DNA of 64,000 bases from Hymenopus coronatus. Its lineage: Eukaryota; Arthropoda; Insecta; Mantodea; Hymenopodidae. Below the pieces are notes generated by a model that saw nothing but the letters and a program-made list of their open reading frames with translations, made no database searches and had not been told where the DNA came from. The stretch covers positions 386,532,132 to 386,596,131 of the forward strand of contig CM060900.1 in the NCBI GenBank assembly GCA_030762935.1, read 5' to 3'. Below, in pieces: positions 24,494 to 34,306 of the stretch (position 1 is its first letter; each line of letters begins with the position of its first letter). Position numbers and translations under genes: made by a program.

Positions 24494-26237
24494 CTTATAG
24501 GTAAAGCAAAAGCTAATGCAACATTTTATGCATACGGCTCATTTTCTTGGCTGTAATGTGTATATCTTAAATAAATACGCAAAATCACATCTGTTTATAT
24601 GATGAAGTCCATGTGACGAAAATACTCGAGTATTTTCAGAAATACTATTAGTCCAGAGCAGCTAAACGATCTTTGTGATTTCTTTGAGCAAGAGTTCAGG
24701 CTGATATTAGGCTACGTCAATCCTTGTAGCGTTAAAAAGGATGCTGAGACTGTATTGTTCACTGAGAGATTTTAAGTTAGATAAACGGTACCTTACATTT
24801 TTAACATTTTTAATGATGTTTGCTGAGCTTATTCCCAAATTGTACATTGAGGATTTATAAAATGTAGGCTGCTTTCCTTTAGATAATATGACCTTAAGGC
24901 ATTTTCTTTTATAATATAGTGTCATTCAAATCACTGATGGGTGAAAAAATGTTCATGTCAACCGCGACAAACACTTTATTAATGTCCTGATTTGCAGAGT
25001 TGTCTGTTGTAGAAAATAATTGAATGTTTCAGAACCAAACCATCATGTAGAAAATGGTGTAAGGTGTTAATGCACCTGAAGGAACGTATTATTTTGCATA
25101 TCAATATGAAAAGCGTTATCGTGGTGTTTGTATTTTTATAACGTAACCACTGTAAAAGTGTTTTCAAATATAAATTACATTTGGCCAGAAGGGATGTATT
25201 TCTCTAACGTGAAAATAATACAGCTGACTTAAACGGTGAATTCAATGTTCTCTATTGTGAAGATTTTGGTTAAAACTTTGCTTGCAATTTTAGATACCGA
25301 AAGAGATACTGTTCAGAAAGCCGTAAAATTTAGTATTTGTGGGTTTATTTTATCTTTAAAATTATTTGATTTTTAGAATTATTACTACATATTTGTGCAT
25401 TACGTCATTAATGATAAGTAACTTTTGGGAGCCAAGCAACAACCATTTCACGCGTTGTCGAGTATAAGCGTAGGTGACGGCTTATAATATATCATAATTG
25501 TATTGTTTATTATCGTTTATTATAGTGGTTATACAACTGTCTTATTAAAATACATATAAATAACACCGAAAATATTTCCAACAGTCCTTGTTCCTGAAAA
25601 TTTCGACGAAAATATGTTCAGCTAAATGAATGTGCAGATGAAATTATAGCTAATTTACGTCTATATTTCAATAATTCTTGTAGAAGCTGGATTAAAAGTA
25701 AACCAGAAGCGTTCACTAAGCGAAACAAGTTTCTAGAATTTTTCTGCACTGCAAGGTCTCGACGGCCGAGTAAGTGGCGCCAGCAAAGGACACTTATGGA
25801 AAGCACCTTGTAGTGTTGCAGCCCACCCATCGGAATGCAGCATCAAGGTCTCAGACAACAACATGCTAATTTCTTCGTGCTGACTTCATAAACTCGATCC
25901 GGAGCCCTTGCGCTCTAATAATCGAACGAAAAGAAAAGAATTGTTGTTAACCTCATGAGATGCAAGGTCGGTCGAGAAGAACAGATATAAGATGCATAGG
26001 TCGTGATTCAAGGATAAGCCATGTATTTATTACCTACAAGTCATTTTGTTTACCATATACCTACCCCATCATTTAAATACTCGTAGGTGTTGCATTTTTC
26101 AAACTACAGTATTAATGTGTGGTTTTGAAATGTTTCAGTAAGCTATTGAAGAAGGACGCAGTCTAACACCAGAAAGGTTTTCCGAGGCTGCAATTGTCCA
26201 TCTACATTTAATGGTACATTACTTATTACAAATTCTT
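24494..26237. other. No recognised gene; one exon-like stretch
   Basis: Mostly AT-rich. See the separate entry for the open stretch at 25625-25813. Another possible exon start is at 26138 (TTTCAG) with an open frame to 26220, just left of the SINE. Confidence 0.45.
25625..25813 (+). other. Weak coding-like stretch, unidentified
   Basis: A plus-strand frame is open for 62 codons, with strings such as ADEIIANLRLYFNNSCRSW and RPSKWRQQRTLM, ending in TAG. Composition is more protein-like than the surrounding ORFs, and an antiparallel ORF overlaps it. No start codon or domain is recognised. It may be a decayed transposase or an exon. Confidence 0.2.
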
Positions 26238-26600
26238 CGCCCTCTGTGGAGTATTGGTTATCGTGCTGGACTCTAGTTCACAAGATTGCAGGCTCAAACC
26301 TGGCGGAGGATGGTGAAATTTTTTAGGACGCAAAAATGTTTAGTATGGCTTCCTTCGGAAGGGTAGTATAGCCGGTGGTCCCGTGTAATGTTTGCACGTA
26401 AAAGAACCCCACGCCTTGAAAGAAGAAAATTTCTGGGCAAATTTGTCTGTCATTTCGCGTCCGTAGGTCTTGTGGGCGACGACCTGATGCCTCGTTACCA
26501 TGGCGCATATTGGCGAACTCACGAACTATAAATTCAAATATGATCATGGAAACATTGTAACGATGCCCTTTGCTCCCCTTAGGAGATAGAGGAAGTACTG
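26238..26600 (+). mobile_element. SINE family A, long-tailed subfamily, with triplet tail
   Basis: Head CGCCCTCTGTGGAGTATTGG, box B GGCTCAAACCTGGCGGAGG (26292-26310), TTCCTTCGGAAGGGTAGTAT, GGTGGTCCCGTGTAATG. The long tail is shared with 275-676 (TTACCATGGCGCATATTGG; ATGATCATGGAAACATTG). It ends GGAAGTACTGCTGCTGCTTC and passes without a break into the (CTA)n array. Confidence 0.9.
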
Positions 26601-26926
26601 CTGCTGCTTCTGTTGCTACTGCTACTGCTACCTTTACAAAAACTATTACTGCTACTCTACTACTACTACTACTACTACCACTACCACTACTACTACTACT
26701 ACTACTACTGCTACTACTACTGCTACTACTACTTTACTAACTACTACTATTACTATTACTGCAACTCTACAACTACTACTACTGCTACTCTACTACCTAC
26801 TACTATTACTATTACTGCTACTCTATTACCTAATACTATTATTGCTAACTCTACTACTACTACTACTACTACTACTGCTACTACTACTTTACTACCTACT
26901 ACTATTACTGTTACTGCTACTCTACA

Positions 26927-26959
<33 letters not shown>

Positions 26960-27219
26960 GCTACTCTAATTCCTACTACTATTACTATTACTGCTACTCT
27001 ACTACCTAATACTATTATTGCTAACTCTACTACTACTATTACTATTATTGCTAAGTCTACTACTACTACTACTCTACTACCTACTACTATTGCTGCTACT
27101 CTACTACTACTCTACTACCTACTACTATTGCTGCTACTCTACTGCTACTCTACTACCTACTACTCTACTACCTACTACCATAACTATTACTGCTACTCTG
27201 CTACTACTACTACTACTAT

Positions 27220-27303
<84 letters not shown>

Positions 27304-27343
27304 TACTACTACTACTACTACTACTTCTCTACTACTTTTACTA
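26597..27343. repeat. Large (CTA)n microsatellite (~745 bp)
   Basis: Roughly 250 triplets, mostly CTA, with CTG, TTA and ACC variants. Higher-order repetition is visible, e.g. ATTACTGCTACTCTAC blocks recurring near 26760, 26810, 26905 and 26985. The last ~130 bp (27210-27340) is nearly pure CTA. The poly-Leu, poly-Tyr and poly-Thr ORFs are translations of the repeat. Confidence 0.97.
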
Positions 27344-27446
27344 ATTTATTGTGTTAAGTTGGCGTACTTGACGAATGCCAGGTAAACAATATAAAGGTGT
27401 TATATTTGCATTTGTTTACAAATACCTTTTTCTTAACTTCTTTCAG

Positions 27447-27590
27447 TACATAGAATTAATGTTGGATAATCAAATGAGTGAAAGGCTGCAACAATTTGGC
27501 GCCAAGTTTAGACACAGTTTATGGAAATTAGCTAAGAAAATTCTAATACGCATGAAGGACGAAAGAACTGTTAATTGTATTTTCATGTGA
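27447..27590 (+). CDS. Possible terminal exon, unidentified protein
   Basis: A pyrimidine-rich acceptor (TTCTTAACTTCTTTCAG, ends 27446) precedes an open frame of 47 codons to TGA at 27588-27590. It encodes a basic, helical-looking segment (SERLQQFGAKFRHSLWKLAK) ending RTVNCIFM. A C-terminal Cys-Ile-Phe-Met could be read as a CaaX prenylation box. AATAAA occurs at 27807. No upstream exon is identified. The frame also continues upstream to an ATG at 27375 without splicing. It might instead be a chance ORF. Confidence 0.25.
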   Translation, partial: YIELMLDNQMSERLQQFGAKFRHSLWKLAKKILIRMKDERTVNCIFM

Positions 27591-28091
27591 CGAATTTATG
27601 CTTGGGAAAGGCAACGCCAATGCCTGTGAGAAATCCATGGGACAAGAAAGAGACAGTTTTCGTAATTGTAAACTTCAACTCCCTTTTACATAACAAATAT
27701 TATTTAAATACCCTTCATTTTATTGTTATGGTTTATTCAAGGATAAAATGAAGTTTCCTTAACAAAATTTAGTATAGTAATATATTACATATATTCTATG
27801 TTACCCAATAAATTCAGTTTTAGTTCGAGTTTCGTTTATGGCTGAGAGTTTTAAAGTTGCTTACACAGTACCTCGTAAACCCTCGTCGTTTAGGTCACAC
27901 TCACCAAGAGGGGTCCATGACTTCGGTATAAATTTTGCTACTAACAATTTACATAATTTTTTATTTTATTTTATGGTATGTATGAACAAAAATAAGGTAG
28001 GTTAAGCATTATTTATTAAAATCTTTAAACAATAAAAAAACAACTTTTGATTTACTGTATTTCCTTAAACCATTAAGTAAGGTAGGCGTTT

Positions 28092-28125
<34 letters not shown>

Positions 28126-28365
28126 CGTTGAGTGTATCGACGAGTTCTTAAATTTGTTTTGTAGCTAATGGTTATACAGCAATGTACATAATATATTTGA
28201 TGTTTTCAATAAGACATTACTTTTCTTTTGTTTATTCAAACATTCCAAACAAATTTGATCCGGCTTTAGTTGCTTTCATTAACATTAAACGACTTCGCTG
28301 AAAATTCGAGAAAAATCGGCCATAGATTTAAAGACCATCAGTTCATATCGTTCCCTCGATATTTA
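27591..28365. other. No recognised gene; T30 tract
   Basis: AT-rich sequence with a T tract of about 30 at 28096-28125, possibly an old retroposon tail on the minus strand. Confidence 0.5.
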
Positions 28366-28373
28366 TTGTAGCG

Positions 28374-28917
28374 CAGGGGTTTCCAACATGTAACAGCCAC
28401 ATAAGAAACAATAGGTGCGATTGTGGGCTGCACTACCACATGATATCAAGGTATGTGAAATTCTCTAAATAGAAAAGAGCTGTCATGATTTAATAATACG
28501 CATATTTTGAATGACAGCAAGGTTTCAATATTAAATTATTTCAATTGTTTAAACTACTATTTTGCAAATGGATAAAATATTGAAATGAAAATATACAGAA
28601 ACCATTATAGATGTACTTTAGAGAAGAGCACTCAGCAATGTCAGTTTAATTTTAAATTAATACTTCAAAATTACAAAAAGAAGGAAACAAAGAGTATTAT
28701 AATTTCCAATGTTTTCCCAACTCCAACAATTATGTTTAGAATCGAAATTTACAATAAAGTAATTACAAACTAGGTTTATTAAATAATTTCAGTTAAGTAT
28801 TGCACCTGTTTCGTAACTTCTGTATTTTTTAAATATTTTAAACTAGCTAGTATCCCGCAAAATGTTGGTAGGCCGCAAAGAAAGTACCTATTCGTGGGCC
28901 GCTAGTTGGAAACTCTG
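28374..28917. mobile_element. Non-autonomous hAT-like DNA transposon
   Basis: Terminal inverted repeats CAGGGGTTTCCAAC (28374) and, in complement, CAGAGTTTCCAAC (ending 28917). They are flanked by perfect 8-bp direct repeats TTGTAGCG at 28366-28373 and 28918-28925. An 8-bp TSD plus CAGRG-type ends is diagnostic of the hAT superfamily, and the GGGTTTCCAAC end resembles Tip100/Charlie-like groups. Length 544 bp. The subterminal parts are relatively GC-rich (GGGCTGC / GGGCCGC) and the middle is AT-rich with no transposase. It therefore depended on a transposase supplied in trans. Confidence 0.9.
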
Positions 28918-28969
28918 TTGTAGCGCAAACTGTGAACAAATAGCATTTAAGAACTTCAAGAAAATGTCA

Positions 28970-28982
28970 GTTAATCATGGCT
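28970..28982. repeat. Target-site duplication, left copy
   Basis: GTTAATCATGGCT, repeated perfectly at 29226-29238 around the family D SINE. Confidence 0.9.
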
Positions 28983-29225
28983 ATTGTTTTATAGTGTTTA
29001 ACGCCCGCATTTAATACATATGGCACCGCAGGCGATGGCACTGATGATACATGAAATGAAGATGAAGCCCCAGTGGAATGCGATGGCAGGGAAACCGGAG
29101 AACCAAGAGAAAACCCGCCCCTGCGCCGCTTTATCCACCACAAATCCCACATGTGGCAGCTTGGGATCGAATCCGGGCCACCTGGGTGAGATGGGAGTAA
29201 CCTAAACACTAGGTCACGGCGCGGC
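28983..29225 (-). mobile_element. SINE family D with perfect 13-bp TSD
   Basis: Minus-strand, full length. Head GCCGCGCCGTGACCTAGTG at 29225. Box B is GGATTCGATCCCAAGC (about 29155-29170). The body is ATTTGTGGTGGATAAAGCGG and the 3' end is GCGGGCGTTAAACACTATA followed by a short A-rich tail. Flanking 13-bp duplications mark a target-primed insertion. The antiparallel ORFs here are incidental. Confidence 0.95.
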
Positions 29226-31838
29226 GTTAATCATGGCTTGATAACAGGGTAATATAATAACATGATAATATAATGCTGATAACAACAATAATAAGAATAG
29301 TAATAACACACTGATTAGAATACCTCCTCCATGTATAAATGTATTTTAGGCAGTGAAAATTACTCGTTAGTTATTGTTTTCCCTTACGAGGATTTCAAGT
29401 CTAAATAGTAGCATTGAGATTGTTCAAGCGATATTCACTAAGGCAGTGGTTGCCAGTAACCGCTATTTGAGTAAATCAAAGAGAGCAACTTTGCTCGATG
29501 GTCCTGCTAATCATCATTGTGCACCAATTGCGCGGAAAGCAAAAATAAATAATTCTTTCAGTGCTGTGGTAGTATGCAACTTTTTGCGCTTGAAATACGT
29601 AATCCACCTTTCATATGTTAATATTCCTATTGTAGGTTCATGATTGGTAGAACAACCATGGCTCTGTTACGTTTACCGCATTAGTATTTATGCTTCGTAT
29701 ATGTTCATATGCATATTTCATAGGTTGGGGTAATTGGTAGTGGTAACATAAATAATTGCGAAAATAATGATAATTATTGTGGTACTAAGATAATAAAACA
29801 ACAAGATCCATAACTTCATGAACACCATTCTAATCGCACTGCATCGTCAATAGTATGGGAAATAAATTGTAACAAATAGCGTTCACATTTACACCAGTGA
29901 ATATGAACAGACGTGTTAGTAATTAATTGGGATCGAAAAAAAAAGAAAAGAAAGGTAATCATGTTCATCTTGGTAACTGTAGTAGCCAATTGCATGCCTT
30001 GCGTAATGACGCTGCAAATAGGATCCTCTGCGTGCACAACTTTGCTGAAAACTGTATACTTATTCCGCCACTTTCTATAAATAAGAAACATTCCTCTTAG
30101 GCAGGAACAGTGTTAGATTGTTCTGTTCTCAACATCATAAACTGACTCACGCTGTCCTATACATATAAGGAAAAGACATACTCCTTGCTGTCACGTGTTT
30201 ATCCACTGCATGCACGGAGCAAGGCTATTTTCTGCAGAAATCAAGCGAGTTGTTGACCCTGATTTAAGTGTTCGAATAAAATTAGATATTGTTCTTCCAG
30301 AGAATGCGCATTTTTACTATATTAATATACCATTTTGCCGTCACTTTTGAAGTTGATCCTACTTTTAAAAAATGGCTCTAATGGCACAATACACCACGAT
30401 ATGGTGGTGTAGGTTTGCAGCAAAATGAAATTAGAAATTGCTAAATAGCTTAAAGTGGGCCTTTAATTTGTGATATGAACGGAATTTATAATTTTTCCTG
30501 AAATATTCACAATAAATATCTCTCAATGCTTGAGCTTAAGCAGATAAATTCTATCGTGCTAAACACTAGTAAGGTTATAAACTCTAAACGTTTTATAACC
30601 TTACCTATGATGAATATATTATAATATATGTTCCAATTTTAATGAAAACGAGAAACCTTAACTCTTTTTATTTTGTAAAGTATTCGCCCAGTTCTTTTTA
30701 CAAAACATAACTAAGACCTTTAATAGATTAGGACATATTTCCTCATCAACTATTTCTTAAAAATAAATCAAAAGATATTACTTTTGTTTTTTGGCGTGTC
30801 TATGGCTAAATTTAAAGTTTAATATCGCTAGCAAATATCGTCATGTGACTGACAGAACTACATAAAGCTATAACCACCTAGCCATACGTTTTGTACCTCT
30901 GTAAATAACGACTTAAGTAGGACAGTGTGAAAATCGTGTCTAAGAATAGTTGTGCCATGATTCTTCCAAACCATGTAACGCTTTTGCGGCGACGATTACA
31001 AAGTTGTAATTTACCGCCGCGACGGCAAGGATGGGCAAATGGACAGTCACACGATCTGGGCGGCCGGAAAACTTAATGCAGCAATTAATTTAAATATATA
31101 GCGAAGTTAGTGACACTTGAAGGCTTGTTAGCGGGTAGTTGACCGTATGGAGTGAAAATAACGCACCGTGTTGGACGAACGCCCTGGGCGCCTGTCCAGG
31201 GAAACAAAGTGCAGGATTCCGGATCCGCGTAAGAGAAACAATTAAAAGCTTCCTCCGTGACAGGACGAGAAGTTATGTATAGTCTCGTTCTTGATCCGCT
31301 GCCAAAGCGAAAAGATGTAACATTTCCTAAGGTGCATTGCTCGGAAGTATTAGTGACTCATTTGTGTTTGCAAAAGCCGTCTATTACTGTCATTCCTTCC
31401 GCGAAGGTTTGGCACAGGCATCAAACACTAAATGGTTTGTCAAGAATAGTTCGTGTACCCTTGGGCAGACGGAGACATAACTAGCATGTAGTCTGGGGCA
31501 AAGTGGCATTTTTTTGGTCTGAATGTGGAAACTTCTCTAAGATTATTATTATTTGGAGCTCTGTTATCCTTCTGTCGTATGGCACTGAATCGGTCATGCG
31601 GTGCACGCCTTGCTACTTCAACAAAAGTTAATGTATGTTATATCTATTTTCGGCAGGGCTAGAAGACTTATTGACAAACTTAAACGAGGCAACTAATACC
31701 GGCATAAAGTACATTAAACACGCTAGCTTTATTGTGAAAATGACATCCAAATTCGAGATAGAAAGTTCGGAATCTTGATCATGAACACAGTTCATTAAGT
31801 ACAGATAGAGTATGACATTTTTTTATATTTTTTTTTTT
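29226..31838. other. Long stretch without a recognised gene
   Basis: AT-rich, including a run of AAC/AAT triplets at 29280-29310, a perfect hairpin at 30569-30604 and a GC-richer part at 30980-31480 carrying a 75-codon ORF (31257-31484) with no domain. Confidence 0.5.
30569..30604. other. Perfect 13-bp inverted repeat (hairpin)
   Basis: GTAAGGTTATAAA (30569-30581) and its exact complement TTTATAACCTTAC (30592-30604), separated by 10 bases. No element or gene context explains it. Confidence 0.75.
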
Positions 31839-32234
31839 TTAGTTTTGAAGTGGTGAAAACAAAATCAACAAATCTCTTAATATAAACTTGAGAGTGACCT
31901 GCGAGAATACAAAAAGTTGAATAGATGAGTACTTTGTGTCTGTATAAAGCAAATAACTAAATTTTCCCAGTACGTAATGTTTTACGTACTGCTTGCTTGT
32001 ACTCTTTAAAATGTTTGTTACTTGCTTTTCGTATGTGTTTAAAGCGTTTAATAGTACTTTCTGCACCAATTCTACATTTTTTTTTTTGTAATTTAGGAAC
32101 TCTAGTATTTCTTTCGGTAAAAACAAACGCTTAGAATATGTTGCAAAATTAAACCTCAAATCTAAGAGGGATTTAGTGTGCAATATCAAACTGAATTTCT
32201 CATTAATGTTGCTGCTAATAACTTCAGGTAGCAC
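31839..32234 (-). other. 131-codon ORF, unidentified
   Basis: The second-longest stop-free frame. Its central part (e.g. KRLFLPKEILEFLNYKKKN) has a protein-like composition. A possible donor A|GTACGT occurs on the minus strand near 31985-31990, which would make an exon of about 80 codons. Sequence is AT-rich (so K, N, L and F are favoured by chance) and no domain is recognised. Confidence 0.2.
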
Positions 32235-32403
32235 GATATATGAGATGTACTAATGTAGGACTCATTTATATACATTTCATTCATCGACTGTACAGACAAC
32301 TAAATCTGGAGAGGCTCGGGGATGAACTGGGGTGTGATATCTGGAAATTGCTTTTTCGACGCTTCCTCTTGTCCTGATAAGAGAATTGTGGAACACCCAG
32401 CTC

Positions 32404-32760
32404 ACCGAGCGAGATGGCTACGCGGTAACGCCAAAGGCTCGCATTGAGTGAAGTATCAGGTTTGATTCCTGTTGGGCCGGATAATTGGACAATGTTTTTG
32501 AGTGTTCCCCCCGCCCCTTGGCGCTGGTTACCCTTCTACTATTTTCTGTCCATCAATTCCTATCTCTATGATTTCCTTTTATATGCAACGCATCTGTTTT
32601 AGGATTGTAAGACCAGGTGACGGCGGTCGGTGTGTTGCGGTAGGAGCGTCGATTTTTTTATTTGAAAACGCCTCTCGCCGCTTGGGGAGACTGCTGGGGC
32701 CCCCTTCCTTCCTGGAAGTGACTCGTCTGCAGCCGGAACGCTCAGGTTACAGGTGACCAA
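32404..32760 (+). mobile_element. SINE family B, diverged copy
   Basis: Head CCGAGCGAGATGGCTACGCG and box B CAGGTTTGATTCCTGTTGG (32457-32475). The body shares CTGTTTTAGGATTG with the 9.2-kb copy (TCTTTTAGGATTG). The GC-rich right part differs, so this may be a subfamily or composite and the end is approximate. Confidence 0.65.
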
Positions 32761-33556
32761 GACAGAAACCACTAGGGACTCCTTCTTTGCTAATGTATAT
32801 CTTCGCTCGGATCCATTCGCCCTTCAGGTCTCCCCTCCATCTTTTGTTTCAGTAGTCACGTTGGCCCACTATGACCTATGTGCTTTCCTGTGCTCTAGTT
32901 ACTGGTCGACCATCCGTCTGACTACTAATACTCAGCTCTTAGCATCCGCCGCCAAATAAAGCACTCGTTTTCATCACCAGCTCCAGTTTATTCGTAGTTT
33001 CTATTTATAATTTACATACTCAGTAATAGTCACAAAATGTAAAATAAAATAATCACACATTTCACATTGAGGGGTTTTCTGAAGAAAGAAGAAGAAAGAA
33101 AAAAAAAGCGATAAAGAAATATTTTAGGTGTTACATTTTTCCGTTTAGTATTGTGTTATACAAACTCAGAATTACATAAGAATTTACTCATTTCAGATAT
33201 GTAACATTGTTACTTTTTCGTCGAAATTTGTGGTCGAAGAAAAGGATTTTATTCGGTTTGTTTTTTACTCGTGTTGGGACACACTCTTAGTTGTTACTGT
33301 TATGTTTGCTGAAGACGCCGGTTTCTTTACCTCACATGCCGAGATCCTTGTTGCTGGTAACCTACTAACTGCACCTAACTTTTTAACTCCCTGGCTCAAC
33401 ACCTGCCACATCGCCTTAATCCTTCGAAATTGAGACTATGGTCTACATTCTTCGAGAACCTGCGATGGCAGCTGCTATTGTGATTAACGGCAGTCATACC
33501 ATGGAAGCATCTGAATGAAACTGTCAAATATTTGGAAGTACTGTATTGTCGACTTT
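32761..33556. other. No recognised gene
   Basis: A GC-richer 200 bp follows the SINE, then AT-rich sequence. The ORFs at 32753-32959 and 33230-33433 have no domain. Confidence 0.45.
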
Positions 33557-33750
33557 CCGAGCGAGATGGCGCCGCGGTAACGTGTGTGACTTGCATTTCG
33601 GAGGTCGTGGTTTCGATCCTCGTAGACCATACCTTTGACTTGGAGTTTCTCGTGTTTCCCCCTTGTCACTTAGGTCAATACTTGGATCCTTATTCTCCAA
33701 GACTTCCTATCATGTCATCCTTTTTTTCTTTTTTTTGACATTTTTTAGGT
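33557..33750 (+). mobile_element. SINE family B, head copy
   Basis: Head CCGAGCGAGATGGCGCCGCG, box B GTGGTTTCGATCCTCG (33607-33622), then GTTTCCCCC and a T-rich run at 33719-33737 followed by TTTTTTAGGTG, matching the proximal half of the 9.2-kb copy. Confidence 0.75.
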
Positions 33751-34129
33751 GTATGTGCTTCTGGGCTCGTAGTGTGTGGCTGTGCTGGCAGGTGGAGCGC
33801 GGACGCAAGCGCTTTGTAAACGTCATCTTGTAATCGCGAGGGCGGGGACTGTTGCCTTGCCGACACCCGGAACCCATGTTGTTGGCCGCTGCATGACGCT
33901 CCTGTTGCCAAACTGCAGAACAATCAGCCAAACTGTTAGGACTTCCGCGTGACTCTATGGCCTGCCTGTACTCCTCCTGTAGTTCGCTCACTTTATGGCT
34001 AACTCCTGAAGGTGTTAGAGACCAAATAGACATTTTTTATCTCTGTGCGAGAGGTGTCCCCTGCCGTTGTCTAGCCTTTACCTTTAGCTTATACCTGGAA
34101 GCACCATTTCAAAATCTATATGCCATCAT
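33751..34129. other. GC-rich stretch, unassigned
   Basis: Between a SINE head and a LINE fragment. A 107-codon minus ORF (33710-34033) and overlapping ORFs exist. The sequence may be the distal part of the SINE, upstream LINE sequence, or neither. Confidence 0.35.
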
Positions 34130-34306
34130 ATTATACCCATTGATGAACACAAAAGCCTCCCTTAAAAGCAATATCACCGTCTTACTTAACACCTCGCTTA
34201 TACGTCTTATGTTAATCAATTCCTTCCCTACGTGGGGTGCCGCAGCTCCGACTAAACTGAAATTACTTCAATTCCTCCTCAGAAGAATACTCACATTGCA
34301 GTAAAG
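34130..34306 (+). mobile_element. Jockey-like LINE, RT thumb fragment
   Basis: The plus-strand frame encodes LYPLMNTKASLKS...LLNTSLIRLMLIN and then SFPTWGAAAPTKLKLLQ, which follows the pattern of the post-palm region of Jockey/CR1-group reverse transcriptases (LYPLL...LS.K..LYKT.IRPI.TY..P.WG.A....LK.LQ). It lies inside a 115-codon ORF (33957-34304). No endonuclease or catalytic palm is nearby, so it is a short decayed piece. Clade assignment is by pattern memory only. Confidence 0.7.

Noticed and set aside
26613..27385. Poly-Leu, poly-Tyr and poly-Thr ORFs
   Set aside because: They are translations of the (CTA)n microsatellite.
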